From NCBI RefSeq assembly GCF_900086985.1, contig NZ_LT593974.1:1488001-1552000 (forward strand): 64,000 nt of DNA. The letters run 5' to 3'. The notes below the pieces were generated by a model that saw nothing but the letters and a program-made list of their open reading frames with translations, was not told the DNA's origin and ran no database searches. Made by a program: the position numbers and the translations under genes. Shown one piece after another: positions 1-9,700 of this stretch. The DNA is from Halomonas sp. HL-93. Its GTDB lineage: Bacteria > Pseudomonadota > Gammaproteobacteria > Pseudomonadales > Halomonadaceae. Every line of letters begins with the position of its first letter. Within the stretch, counting starts at the first letter, position 1.

Positions 1-549
1 GATTTTCTTTATGGCAATCTGATTGCCGACGGCGTTAAGGGGAAAGATCTCTCAGCTTGGCCTGATGCAACCGCGCTGGGTATTCGTCATCATCGCCAGG
101 TGGATGCCTGGGTGGACAGTCATCCGCTTGTCAAATCAGTGTTACGCCGGTCTCCTCCTGCGCAGCGACGTTTTGTTGGCATTGCGCTGGACATTGTCTG
201 GGATCATTTTCTTGCCCTTGAGCACCATGCTGATCACTCGCAGCAAGTATTGATTGAGCGCTGTTATCGACTGTTGAGTGAACGCTCAGCGCCTAACCGC
301 CTGGCGGCCATAGTAGAGCCGTTAGTTACTCATGATTGGCTGCGCCGCTATGCTGATTTTGACTTTACCTGCCAAGCGATTGCCGGTGTGGGCAGGCGGC
401 TTTCAGGCCCCAATCGGTTGGCGGAGCTTGTTCCATGGCTACATGATGATTACGCTCATTTGAAGGACGATTTTGCGGAGCTATGGCCAGCGCTTTACGA
501 TGCGCTAGGTAGCGAGCGCCGTTTCCCAACGCACACAAGTAGCAAGTGA
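1..549 (+). CDS. acpH: ACP phosphodiesterase (AcpH family), 5' end cut off
   Basis: The open frame runs from the first base to a TGA at 547-549, giving 182 visible residues. The family is about 193 residues, so only about a dozen N-terminal residues are missing. The visible start reads DFLYGNLIADGVKG, which matches the conserved GNLxADFVKG segment of AcpH. Further on are HHRQVDAWVDSHP and the metal-binding-type stretch DIVWDHFLA. The family removes the 4'-phosphopantetheine arm from acyl carrier protein in the cytoplasm, turning holo-ACP back to apo-ACP. The gene lies directly before the YcgN-type gene (11 bp gap), probably in one transcript. The assignment rests on these motifs and on length; the true start lies outside the window. 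Confidence 0.85.
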   Translation, partial: DFLYGNLIADGVKGKDLSAWPDATALGIRHHRQVDAWVDSHPLVKSVLRRSPPAQRRFVGIALDIVWDHFLALEHHADHSQQVLIERCYRLLSERSAPNRLAAIVEPLVTHDWLRRYADFDFTCQAIAGVGRRLSGPNRLAELVPWLHDDYAHLKDDFAELWPALYDALGSERRFPTHTSSK

Positions 550-559
550 AGGTGATTTG

Positions 560-1015
560 ATGACAAGCGCATTACGTGAGCGCTTTTGGGAGCGTTATAC
601 GCTGGAAGAGTTAACACCCGGCGAGTGGGAAGCGCTTTGCGATGGTTGCGGGCAGTGCTGCCTGCTAAAGCTTCACGATGAGGATAGCCAAGAGCTTGCT
701 ATTCTCAATGTAGCGTGTCGTCTTTTGGATACGCACAGTTGTCAATGTAGCGATTATGTGAATCGGTTTGATTTTGTCCCTGACTGTACCCAACTGACGC
801 CAGCGCTGGTCAAGGAATTCACTTGGTTACCGCCTACCTGTGGCTACAGGCGAGTGGCAGAAGGACGCAAGCTTGCCGGTTGGCACCCTTTACTGAGCAA
901 CGACGCTGAGCGTGTCCATCGGAAAGGGGTCAGCGTGCGTGGCTATGCAATCTCTCAAGACGATGTGCCTGAACATCAACTGGAATCCCACATCATTGCG
1001 GTTTTGCCTATGTAG
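560..1015 (+). CDS. YcgN/UPF0260 cysteine-cluster protein
   Basis: A 151-residue cytoplasmic protein rich in cysteine. CDGCGQCC lies at residues 27-34, with further Cys in the VACRLLDTHSCQC, DCTQL and TCGYRR segments. This is the layout of the UPF0260 (YcgN) family, whose Cys cluster is thought to bind a metal or an Fe-S cluster; the biochemical role is unknown. ATG 560 is preferred over the in-frame TTG at 557 because AAGGTG at 549-554 is then 5 nt away. The gene follows acpH by 11 bp and is probably co-transcribed with it. Confidence 0.85.
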   Translation: MTSALRERFWERYTLEELTPGEWEALCDGCGQCCLLKLHDEDSQELAILNVACRLLDTHSCQCSDYVNRFDFVPDCTQLTPALVKEFTWLPPTCGYRRVAEGRKLAGWHPLLSNDAERVHRKGVSVRGYAISQDDVPEHQLESHIIAVLPM

Positions 1016-1061
1016 TGTGCCTTCCTTGGCCACGTGATGAGTCAGCAATCGCATGATTCAG

Positions 1062-1217
1062 TTAAGCCGCTTTACCCGTTGGCTTGTCCCAAATCGATAA
1101 AAACGCTTCTTTGACCGGTTTTGCTACTTGCGTCACAGCGTGCGCAGGCGACGCTTTGCGCTCGCGTGGCTGACGTGGGGTGTCCCAAATAGTGGGGAAT
1201 TGATCACGGTATGACAT
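1062..1217 (-). CDS. 51-residue hypothetical microprotein with a duplicated FxxIWDxP motif
   Basis: I do not recognise a family. The start at 1217 has a strong AAGGAGA ribosome site 5 nt upstream; a longer frame reaching back to 1274 lacks one. The protein is 51 residues, basic in the middle, with no signal peptide or membrane segment. Residues 7-14 (FPTIWDTP) and 39-46 (FLSIWDKP) are the same FxxIWDxP pattern about 32 residues apart, joined by a Lys/Arg/Pro/Ala-rich linker. Two copies of a Trp-centred short motif suggest a bivalent peptide that docks on a partner, but that is inference. A near-perfect 31-bp palindrome lies 63 bp upstream and could be its operator. Confidence 0.6.
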   Translation of the reverse strand: MSYRDQFPTIWDTPRQPRERKASPAHAVTQVAKPVKEAFLSIWDKPTGKAA

Positions 1218-1280
1218 GGTATCTCCTTGATGGTGTGTAGAGCTTGTCTGTACGACTAAGGGATAACATGCCATACAATT

Positions 1281-1311
1281 TTATTTTATGGAAATATTTT
1301 CCATAAAATAA
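1281..1311. promoter_or_regulatory. 31-bp palindrome, candidate operator
   Basis: Two perfect 14-base arms, TTATTTTATGGAAA (1281-1294) and TTTCCATAAAATAA (1298-1311), flank a TAT spacer. The element lies in the 208-bp gap between the oligopeptidase B gene and the microprotein gene, 63 bp upstream of the latter. There is no T-tract suited to a terminator and no gene end nearby on either strand, so an operator for a dimeric regulator is more likely. The regulator is unknown. Confidence 0.55.
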
Positions 1312-1425
1312 TTTGCTGCTTTTGCATCTCGCGTATTTTCAACACATCCACTCTTGGCCCAAATCAGCCGCGCCTCGCACTTGCCGTGACTATGCCAATG
1401 CTTTAATCAGCAAGGGCGGTTTTAG

Positions 1426-3507
1426 TTAAGCCGTTAACCCAAGCGCCCAAAGAATAAAGGCATCTTGGCGGGCGGCGTCACGCCAGGCTTTAAAACGCCC
1501 GGATGCGCCTCCGTGGCCGCTGCTCATATCGGTGTGCAGCAATACCGGGGCGGTACCTTGCTGATGTTGGCAAACGCGAGCATAGAATTTCGCTGGCTCC
1601 CAATAGTTCACTCGGGTGTCAAACCAACTGCCTTCTAGCCATAGGGCGGGATAGTGTTGGGCGGTCACATTATCGATGGGCGAGTAGTGGCCAATTCGCT
1701 TGGCTACTTCTGGGTCGGCTGGGTTGCCCCATTCACTGTATTCGGCCGTCGTCAGCGGCAAGGACGGGTTTTGCATGGTGCGCAGCACGTCAAGGAACGG
1801 CACCTCCAAAACAGCGGCGCAAAAGGACTGAGGCGCGCGGTTAACGCAGGTACCGACCAAGAGCCCTCCGGCGCTGGCACCGCAGGCGACAATGCGTTGT
1901 GAGTCGCTCAGTCCTTGCTCCACGAGGGCGTCGCGGGCGGCTAGAAAGTCGTCAAAGCTGTGCTCTTTATAGGCCATTTTGCCGTTTAAATACCAAGGTT
2001 CGCCGCGTTCGCCGCCTCCTCGCACGTGCGCGACGGCAAAGGCGACACCCCGCTCAAGCAATTCCAAACGAGCAATGGAAAACCATGGGTCAAGGGGTTC
2101 ACCGTAAGCGCCGTAGCCATACAGTAGGGTGGGTAGCGGTTGACCCGCTAAGTCGCTACGCGTGACCACCGATACCGGAACGCGTTCACCATCGGCGCTG
2201 GCAGCCCAAATCCGTTGGCTGACTAATTGCTCTGGGGGCAGGCTGCCATACACCGGTACGCGTTTTAGCAACGTACGCTCCCCAGTCGTTAAATCCAGGG
2301 CATACCAACTGGGCGGGCGGGTGAATGATTCTTCCCTTAGGCGCAGCACTTGCGTATCAAAATGAGGTGCGTCTTCAAGCAGTTGCGAGCAAAGTGCCTC
2401 GGGCTGGGCGAGGTAGTCGTCCTGGGTGATTTGTTGGCAGGCATCAATTTCGAGGCGGCGTAGCCTTACTTGCGCTTGATCATGATCGCGTTCAGCCAGC
2501 ATTAGGCCCCATGAGAAGGCGTCTACACCCTCCAGGGTGGCGTCTTCCCGTGCCGCGACCAATGGCTGCCAAGCGGGCGAATCATTATCTAGGGCCTCAA
2601 GGGGGATAACATCCAACTGGAAGTGAGTGCTGGTTTGGTTGTGCAAACGATAAAACACGCCTGGTCGGTGGTCTATCGTATACTCCACGCCCGGTTGGCG
2701 GGGTTGAAGGCAGCGGGGTGTCTGTGTTGGTGTTCGGGCAGGCACCACATGGACTTCGCTGGTATCTTTTGAAGCGCTTTCAAGTATCAGCCATTCCCGG
2801 GAGCGGGTTTTGCCCATGCCCAGCCAAAATTCCGGATCGTTCTCACGCAGCAATAATGTTGCGGGTTGGGGTTGCGGTGTCTGGCTAAAGGCAATGGGCA
2901 GGCACCAAATGCTGTCAGGGCGTTGAGTGTCGTCAAAGCGTGTGAACAATAGCGATCCACTATCATGCGTTTGGTCTTCCGCCCAGCAGAGACTGGGGCC
3001 AATATCGCTCAGCAGGTGTATTGGCTGGCCGTCGGGTAGGCGTTTCAGCCACAGGTTAAAACGCTCGTCACCCTGGGTGTCGTCGGTCCAGGCGAGCCAT
3101 GATTCATCAGGCGACAGGGCCATATCGCCCATGTCGTAAAATGCCTGTCCTGCGGCGAGGTCAGGCACCGCTAGTATGCATTCAGTGGCTTCGCTCTGCC
3201 CGTTAGGGTGTCGCCACCAGCGTGGGTATTCCTCGTCGGCGGCGGTTTCGCTCCAGAACGTAAAGTGGTCTAGCGTTGTCGCAAGGCTAGTGACCGACAG
3301 TTCGCGGCGACTAAGATGACTTTCATAAAGGGCATCGGCAAGCGGAGCCAATGGTTTGAACCAAGCGTCGTGCTGCTGATTGGCAGCGGCTAAAAATGTG
3401 CTGACATCCTTATCGTTGCGCTGCTCTAACCAGTGCCATTGGGGATCATCTGGGCGATAATAGGTGGTAACAGGGTGGCCATCGTGTAGGGCTGGCTGTG
3501 CTTTCAT
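1426..3507 (-). CDS. ptrB: Oligopeptidase B (S9 prolyl oligopeptidase family)
   Basis: A 693-residue cytoplasmic serine peptidase; E. coli PtrB has 686 residues. The N-terminal two thirds is the beta-propeller that admits only short peptides, and the C-terminal third is the alpha/beta hydrolase. The catalytic triad is visible: Ser545 in GASAGG, Asp630 in SWFDTR and His665 in SSGHGG. The family cleaves peptides after Arg and Lys. The start at 3507 gives the usual length and begins MKAQPALHDGHPVTTYYR. The gene stands alone on the minus strand, divergent from the small membrane-protein gene at 3570. Confidence 0.93.
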   Translation of the reverse strand: MKAQPALHDGHPVTTYYRPDDPQWHWLEQRNDKDVSTFLAAANQQHDAWFKPLAPLADALYESHLSRRELSVTSLATTLDHFTFWSETAADEEYPRWWRHPNGQSEATECILAVPDLAAGQAFYDMGDMALSPDESWLAWTDDTQGDERFNLWLKRLPDGQPIHLLSDIGPSLCWAEDQTHDSGSLLFTRFDDTQRPDSIWCLPIAFSQTPQPQPATLLLRENDPEFWLGMGKTRSREWLILESASKDTSEVHVVPARTPTQTPRCLQPRQPGVEYTIDHRPGVFYRLHNQTSTHFQLDVIPLEALDNDSPAWQPLVAAREDATLEGVDAFSWGLMLAERDHDQAQVRLRRLEIDACQQITQDDYLAQPEALCSQLLEDAPHFDTQVLRLREESFTRPPSWYALDLTTGERTLLKRVPVYGSLPPEQLVSQRIWAASADGERVPVSVVTRSDLAGQPLPTLLYGYGAYGEPLDPWFSIARLELLERGVAFAVAHVRGGGERGEPWYLNGKMAYKEHSFDDFLAARDALVEQGLSDSQRIVACGASAGGLLVGTCVNRAPQSFCAAVLEVPFLDVLRTMQNPSLPLTTAEYSEWGNPADPEVAKRIGHYSPIDNVTAQHYPALWLEGSWFDTRVNYWEPAKFYARVCQHQQGTAPVLLHTDMSSGHGGASGRFKAWRDAARQDAFILWALGLTA

Positions 3508-3569
3508 AAATTGATAGGTACCATAATGGGAAATCTAGACTGGGTGGGTTCACCCTCATAAGGAGTATT

Positions 3570-3995
3570 ATGCTGTTTGCAGATTCAATGTCACTGTTGT
3601 GGTTGAGTTATTACGGGCTGTCGCTAGTGGTGTTTGTGGCAGTTTATTTTGCGTTTGCCTTTTTACCCAGGTTACCGCGCCTGCTGCTGACATGGTGCGT
3701 TGGCGGGGCGATGTGGGCGCCCGCGCCGTTTCGCTTGCCGCTGATAGAGGAAGGCGAGTTTTACGCAGGTTGGGCTCCTTCTGCCATGGTCGCTGCCGTA
3801 GGGTTTTTAGAAAGCAATGGCGGTGCACTGCGTAACGGCCTGCTGTGTGTGCTGCTTGGCGTGGCCATTGGGGGTGTTGTAGGGGTTGCGCTGTGGTGGC
3901 GGGGTCGTACCAAAGCCGACGACGCGCCTGAGGTGGATGAGCGCCCAGCCAACGACCCCGATGAAACGCGCCGCCGTGAACCGGTGATCGGCTAA
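3570..3995 (+). CDS. Small membrane protein of unknown function
   Basis: A 141-residue protein with hydrophobic segments near residues 8-31, 34-52 and 86-108, then a charged tail rich in Asp, Glu, Arg and Pro that is probably cytoplasmic. AAGGAG lies just before the ATG. It is 19 bp upstream of the YafJ-type amidotransferase gene and is likely co-transcribed with it. I do not recognise a named family. Confidence 0.7.
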   Translation: MLFADSMSLLWLSYYGLSLVVFVAVYFAFAFLPRLPRLLLTWCVGGAMWAPAPFRLPLIEEGEFYAGWAPSAMVAAVGFLESNGGALRNGLLCVLLGVAIGGVVGVALWWRGRTKADDAPEVDERPANDPDETRRREPVIG

Positions 3996-4014
3996 TCCCA
4001 ACAGGAGGGCCGCG

Positions 4015-4800
4015 ATGTGTGAGCTGTTGGGGATGAGCGCTAATGTGCCCACCGATATCTGTTTCAGCTTCGCAGGTTTTTTACACCGCGGGGGTGGAAC
4101 GGGGCCTCACCGCGATGGTTGGGGCATCGCCTTCTATGAGGAAGGTGGTTATCGGGAGTTCCGCGACCCTCACCCCTCGGTTGACTCACCCATCGCACGG
4201 CTAATTTGTGATTATCCCATCAAGTCCACCGTGGTGATTAGCCATATTCGTCAGGCCAATGTGGGTGGCATTGGATTAGCCAATACTCACCCGTTCACAC
4301 GTGAAATGTGGGGGCGTCCATGGTGCTATGCCCATAATGGCCAGCTTAGCGGCTGGCAAACGCTATCGCTTGGCTTTTATACCCCAGTGGGTAGTACCGA
4401 CAGTGAGCACGCCTTTTGCTGGTTGATGAGCGAACTGAGGCGTGCGTTTCCAACGCCACCAGAGGCGCAAGCGCCCTTATGGCAAACCCTACACGGGTTA
4501 TGCGAACAGTTACGAGCGCTGGGTGTATTTAATTTGTTGCTTTCTGACGGTACATATCTCTATACGTATTGTTCAACTAAGCTTGCTCATATTACCCGTG
4601 CCGCGCCTTTTGGTGAGGCGGAGCTGTCCGACGCCGAACTTACCGTCAATTTTGCCGAACACACTACGCCCAATGATGTAGTGTCGGTGATTGCCACCGA
4701 ACCGTTAACTCACAACGAAAAATGGCAGCGGATGCAGCCGGGCGAGCTAGTGGTATGGCGGGATGGGTGTATTCAAGCACGTTATTTAAGCCATGCTTAA
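4015..4800 (+). CDS. Class II glutamine amidotransferase (YafJ-like)
   Basis: A 261-residue protein. It begins MCELLGMSAN, and Cys2 becomes the N-terminal nucleophile after Met removal, as in Ntn-type class II glutamine amidotransferases. Supporting motifs are HRGGGTGPHRDGWG, ISHIRQANVG and CYAHNGQLSGW. The YafJ/Gln-dependent family is a stand-alone amidotransferase domain whose acceptor is unknown. An AGGAGGG site precedes the ATG. The next gene, fadD, is 140 bp away behind its own regulatory region. Confidence 0.88.
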   Translation: MCELLGMSANVPTDICFSFAGFLHRGGGTGPHRDGWGIAFYEEGGYREFRDPHPSVDSPIARLICDYPIKSTVVISHIRQANVGGIGLANTHPFTREMWGRPWCYAHNGQLSGWQTLSLGFYTPVGSTDSEHAFCWLMSELRRAFPTPPEAQAPLWQTLHGLCEQLRALGVFNLLLSDGTYLYTYCSTKLAHITRAAPFGEAELSDAELTVNFAEHTTPNDVVSVIATEPLTHNEKWQRMQPGELVVWRDGCIQARYLSHA

Positions 4801-4819
4801 TACAATGCTAGATCTAAAG

Positions 4820-4837
4820 TTGAAACGAAAGTTTCAA
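4820..4837. promoter_or_regulatory. PsrA-type operator upstream of fadD
   Basis: Perfect inverted repeat TTGAAAC (4820-4826), spacer GAAA, GTTTCAA (4831-4837). The core GAAAC-N4-GTTTC fits exactly the published Pseudomonas PsrA consensus (G/C)AAAC-N2-4-GTTT(G/C). It lies 103 bp before the fadD start. PsrA is a TetR-type repressor released by long-chain fatty acids; no psrA gene is visible in this window. Similar dyads occur at 31719-31776 and 53975-53990. Confidence 0.65.
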
Positions 4838-4940
4838 TCGATCGTTTTACAGCGGTAAACCAGTCGTATATCGTTGCGTTTTCGTGACACGACAACAACA
4901 AGGTCGGTGACGACATCGACATGGAAACTGGAGATTGCCC

Positions 4941-6617
4941 ATGAGCGAACAAGTTGATGCCCCCATTTTGCGTGGTCCTGCGCTTGAAGGGTTAGACCAG
5001 TACGCTGCCGTTACCGACGTGTTTCACGCGGCGGTGGCGCGTTTTAAAGACAAACCGGCGTTTAGCTGCATGGGTAAAACGCTCAGTTTCGCTGACCTGG
5101 ACCGGTTATCGGCTAATTTCGCGGCCTGGTTACAGCATGAAACCGACCTGGAGCCCGGTGATCGTATCGCCATTCAACTACCTAATGTACTGCAGTTCCC
5201 CGTTGCCGTGTTTGGCGCGTTGCGCGCTGGATTAGTTGTGGTTAATACCAATCCGCTATATACCGAACGCGAAATGGCGCATCAATTCAAAGATGCCAAT
5301 GCCAAGGCGATTTTGATTTTAGCCAACATGGCGGACAAGCTTGAACGGGTGCTTGATAAAACCGAGATCAAGCATGTCGTGGTCACCGAGCTTGCCGACC
5401 TGCACGACTTCCCCAAGCGATTGTTAATCAATAGCGTTGTCAAGTACATCAAGAAAATGGTGCCCCGCTATTCGCTGCCCCAGGCGGTGAGTTTGCGCGA
5501 TGCTTTACATAAAGGGCAGGCATTGAGTCACCGTGAGGTCACTCGCCAGCAGGAAGATTTAGCCGCGCTTCAATATACCGGGGGGACCACTGGCATGCCC
5601 AAAGGGGCGATGCTGACCCACCGCAATCTTGTCGCCAATATGCTGCAGGCAAGACAGGCCATCGGCGGTAACTTAACCGATGGAAACGAGCTGGTGATTG
5701 CGCCGTTGCCCGTCTATCACATCTACACTTTTACCGTTAACTGTCTGTTTTTGATGGAAACCGGCAACCACTCAGTATTGATTACCAATCCGCGTGATCT
5801 GGATGGCTTTATCAAGACATTGAAGGGCATGCCGTTTACTGCCTTCATTGGCCTCAATACGCTGTTTAATGCCTTGTGCAACCGTGATGACTTCAAACAG
5901 CTGGATTTCTCAAAGCTGCACTTGACCATTTCCGGTGGTATGGCGCTGACCAAAACCTCTGCCAAGCGTTGGCAAGAGGTCACAGGTTGCCCCATTTCGG
6001 AGGGCTACGGGCTGACGGAAACATCACCGATTGTCAGCTTTAATCCAACGGATGCCATTCAGCTGGGTACTATTGGCAAACCCGTCGCGGGCACGGCGGT
6101 CAAAGTGGTCAATGCCGACGGCCAGGATCTACCGCTAGGTGAACCCGGCGAACTTTGTGTACAGGGGCCCCAGGTGATGAAGGGCTATTGGCAGCGCGAA
6201 GAGGAAACGCGCAACTCCATTGATGATGATGGTTGGTTCTATACGGGGGATATAGCCGTGCTGCAGGACGATGGCTATATCCGCATTGTGGACCGTAAGA
6301 AAGATATGATTTTGGTGTCTGGGTTTAACGTTTACCCAAATGAAGTGGAAGACGTGGTCGCTGGTCACCCCGACGTGCTGGAATCGGCCGCGGTGGGCGT
6401 TGCCGATGAAGCGGCGGGGGAGGCGATCAAGCTGTTTGTGGTCAGTAAAAACCCCGAGCTGGATGCCGAAACATTACGTCACTGGTGTAAAAGTGAGCTG
6501 ACGGGCTATAAAGTGCCCAAGTACATTGAGTTTCGCGATGAGCTACCCAAAACCAACGTAGGTAAAGTACTGCGCCGTCAGCTGCGCGACGAAGATAGCG
6601 GTAACGCTGCTTCATAA
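4941..6617 (+). CDS. fadD: Long-chain-fatty-acid-CoA ligase
   Basis: A 558-residue member of the adenylate-forming family that activates fatty acids to acyl-CoA for beta-oxidation, at the inner membrane or in the cytoplasm. The P-loop-like motif YTGGTTGMPKGAM lies near residue 212, the A5 motif GYGLTETSP follows, and the catalytic Lys sits in KTNVGKVLRR near the C-terminus. ATG 4941 is chosen because GGAG at 4930-4933 is 7 nt away; the in-frame TTG at 4935 is too close to it. A PsrA-type dyad lies upstream and a strong terminator downstream, so it is a single-gene unit. Confidence 0.93.
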   Translation: MSEQVDAPILRGPALEGLDQYAAVTDVFHAAVARFKDKPAFSCMGKTLSFADLDRLSANFAAWLQHETDLEPGDRIAIQLPNVLQFPVAVFGALRAGLVVVNTNPLYTEREMAHQFKDANAKAILILANMADKLERVLDKTEIKHVVVTELADLHDFPKRLLINSVVKYIKKMVPRYSLPQAVSLRDALHKGQALSHREVTRQQEDLAALQYTGGTTGMPKGAMLTHRNLVANMLQARQAIGGNLTDGNELVIAPLPVYHIYTFTVNCLFLMETGNHSVLITNPRDLDGFIKTLKGMPFTAFIGLNTLFNALCNRDDFKQLDFSKLHLTISGGMALTKTSAKRWQEVTGCPISEGYGLTETSPIVSFNPTDAIQLGTIGKPVAGTAVKVVNADGQDLPLGEPGELCVQGPQVMKGYWQREEETRNSIDDDGWFYTGDIAVLQDDGYIRIVDRKKDMILVSGFNVYPNEVEDVVAGHPDVLESAAVGVADEAAGEAIKLFVVSKNPELDAETLRHWCKSELTGYKVPKYIEFRDELPKTNVGKVLRRQLRDEDSGNAAS

Positions 6618-6663
6618 GAGGTGGCGTGATTTATGCGCGTGATAAGTGAACGCGTTACAATGG

Positions 6664-6696
6664 TCTGCCCGCTCTGATGAGCGGGCAGATTTTTTT
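6664..6696 (+). terminator. Rho-independent terminator of fadD
   Basis: Perfect 11-bp stem TCTGCCCGCTC / GAGCGGGCAGA with a TGAT loop, followed by seven T. It separates fadD from hrpA. Confidence 0.92.
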
Positions 6697-6727
6697 ATAC
6701 GTGCCACCCTGTAGGGACCAATAGGAT

Positions 6728-9700
6728 TTGGATCATATCGTGACCAACGACACGCCACTCGCACCGACCGCTGATGCACAACGCCTCAAGACGCTAACGT
6801 CCGCCGTAGGTAACATGATGCGGCGGGATGCTCAGCGTTTCGAACGGCGTTTATCAGGCCTGTCGCGTCGCCTGCATGAGGGCAAGCCGATTGGTCGTGG
6901 TCTGAACGAGCTGGAACCCGAGATGGTCCGGGCACAGCAGCTACTTCTCAAGCGCCAGAACCAGTCGTTTGACTGGAATTATCCGTCCGAATTACCCGTT
7001 GTCGAGCGCCGCGAGGATATCCTTACGGCGCTGCGCGATCATCAGGTAGTGGTGGTCGCGGGGGAAACCGGCTCGGGGAAAACCACACAATTACCCAAAA
7101 TGTGTTTGGAGCTAGGTCGTGGGCGGCGTGGCCTGATTGGCCACACCCAGCCGCGACGGCTTGCCGCGCGCAGTGTCGCTAGCCGGCTTGCCGAAGAACT
7201 TACGGTGCCGCTGGGCGAGCAGGTGGGCTATCAGGTTCGTTTTGCCGACCAAAGCAACGAGAACACCTTGGTCAAGCTAATGACCGATGGGATCTTGCTG
7301 GCCGAAACCCAGCATGATCCGCTGCTGCTGCGCTACGACACGTTGATTATTGACGAGGCCCACGAGCGCAGCCTAAATATCGATTTCCTGCTGGGCTATC
7401 TGAAACGTCTGTTGCCCAAGCGGCCGGATCTGTCGATTATCATCACCTCCGCAACCATCGATGTGGCGCGATTTGCCGCCCACTTTGGCAGTGCCCAGCG
7501 GCCTGCGCCGACGGTCGAAGTCTCCGGTCGTGCCTATCCCGTTGAGGTGCATTATCGGCCGCTAGTGCGCGACGGCGAGGACGAAGAGGATCGTACGCTG
7601 CAAGAGGGCATTCTCCACGCCGTGGAGGAGATTGAGGGGCTTGAGCGTGAAAAAGGCTGGCAGCATGGCCCCCGTGATGTGCTGGTATTCCTACCCGGCG
7701 AGCGGGAAATCCGCGAAACGGCGGACACGCTGCGCCGTGCTGATTTGCGCGACTGCGAAGTACTGCCGCTGTACGCGCGGCTTTCCAATGCCGAACAAAA
7801 CAGGGTGTTCGCGCCGCACCGTGGGCGGCGTATCGTGCTGGCAACCAACGTCGCCGAAACGTCGCTGACCGTCCCCGGTATCCGCTATGTGATCGACCCG
7901 GGACTGGTACGCATCAGCCGTTACAGCTACCGCTCAAAAATCCAACGCTTGCCGGTGGAGCCGGTGAGCCAGGCAAGCGCCAATCAGCGTAAGGGACGCT
8001 GCGGGCGTATTGCTGAAGGCGTGTGTATTCGTTTATACGACGAGGACGATTTCCTGGCGCGCCCGGCGTTTACCGACCCCGAGATCCAGCGCACCAACCT
8101 TGCCTCAGTCATTTTATCCATGCTGGCGCTTAAGCTGGGTAATATTGAAGATTTTCCATTTGTCGACCCACCCGACAGCCGCTTTGTCAAAGACGGCTTC
8201 CGGCTTCTCTTTGAGCTTGGGGCTGTCGACGAAGGCCAGCGATTAACACCGCTTGGCCGCAAACTCGCGCGGTTGCCGATTGACCCCCGGCTGGCGCGTA
8301 TGGTGCTGGCGGGTAACGAACAGGGCAGCTTGCGCGATGTATTGGTCGTGGTCTCCGCGCTGGCGATTCAAGACCCCCGTGACCGCCCGGCGGACAAACG
8401 CCAAGCCGCCGATCAGGCCCATCAGCGCTGGCACGATCCCGATTCCGATTTCGTGGCCCTTTTAAACCTTTGGCACGGTATCGATAACGCCCGTGAGGCG
8501 ATGTCGGGCAATCATCTGCGCCGCTGGTGTCGCGACCGCTACATCAATTACCTACGGGTGCGTGAGTGGCACGATACGTTTCGTCAGCTACGTCAACTGC
8601 TGCGCGACATGGACATCGAAGTGCCGGCGCCCAAGCCCGCCACTGAGGATGAAAGTGAAGAACAGGCTCGCCAGACGCGGCGCAAAACCTCCGGCGCTCT
8701 GCACAAAGCCCTGCTGACTGGGTTGCTGTCCAACCTGGGCACGCTGCTCGAGAATCGCGAGTATTTGGGCGCGCGTAATCGTAAATTTATGATTCACCCC
8801 GGTTCGGGGCTGGCGAAAAAGACGCCTAAATGGTTGATGGCGTTTGAAATGGTGGAAACCTCCAAGCTGTTTGCCCGCACCGTAGCGAAGATTGACCCGC
8901 AGTGGATTGAGCCGCTGGCGTCACATCTCGTCAAGCGCAGTTACAGCGAGCCCCATTGGGAGATGAAACGTGCCCAGGTGGTGGCGTTTGAGCAGGTGAC
9001 GCTGTTTGGTTTGCCTATCGTCACCCGGCGACGCGTACATTACGGCCCGATTGCCCCTGTCGAGTCGCGTGAGCTGTTTATTCGTCGTGGCCTGGTAGAA
9101 GGTGAGTTTCACACCAAAGGGGAATTTTTTGCCCACAATCGGGCGCTGATTGAAGAGGTCGAATCACTAGAAGATCGTGCCCGTCGGCGCGATATCCTGG
9201 TCGACGAAGACAGTTTATTTGCGTTTTACGACGAACGGCTTCCCAGCGACATTGTCAACGGCAAAGGGTTTGAGCACTGGCGCAAGCAGGCCGAGCAGCA
9301 AGACCCGGCGCTACTCAAGTTTGATATCGAGGCGCTCAAGGCCCGCGACGCCGAAGACGTTACCCAGGCGCAGTACCCGGATCACCTGACCCTGGCAGGG
9401 GTTGCCTACCCGTTGAGCTATCATTTTGACCCCGAGGCAGAGGACGACGGCGTGACGCTGACCGTCCCCGCGGCGATGCTGCCGCAATTGCCTGAATACG
9501 CCCTGGAATGGTTGGTACCGGGTTTGCTGCGGGAAAAATGTATTGCCTTGATGAAAGCCTTGCCCAAGAGCATACGCCGCCAGGTAGTACCGATTCCCGA
9601 CTGGGTCGACGCGGCGTTGGAAACGCTGGTGCCTGACCAGCGGCCGTTGACCGAGGCATTGGGCGAATTTATTCGTCAGCGCACGGGAACGCGTGTGCAC

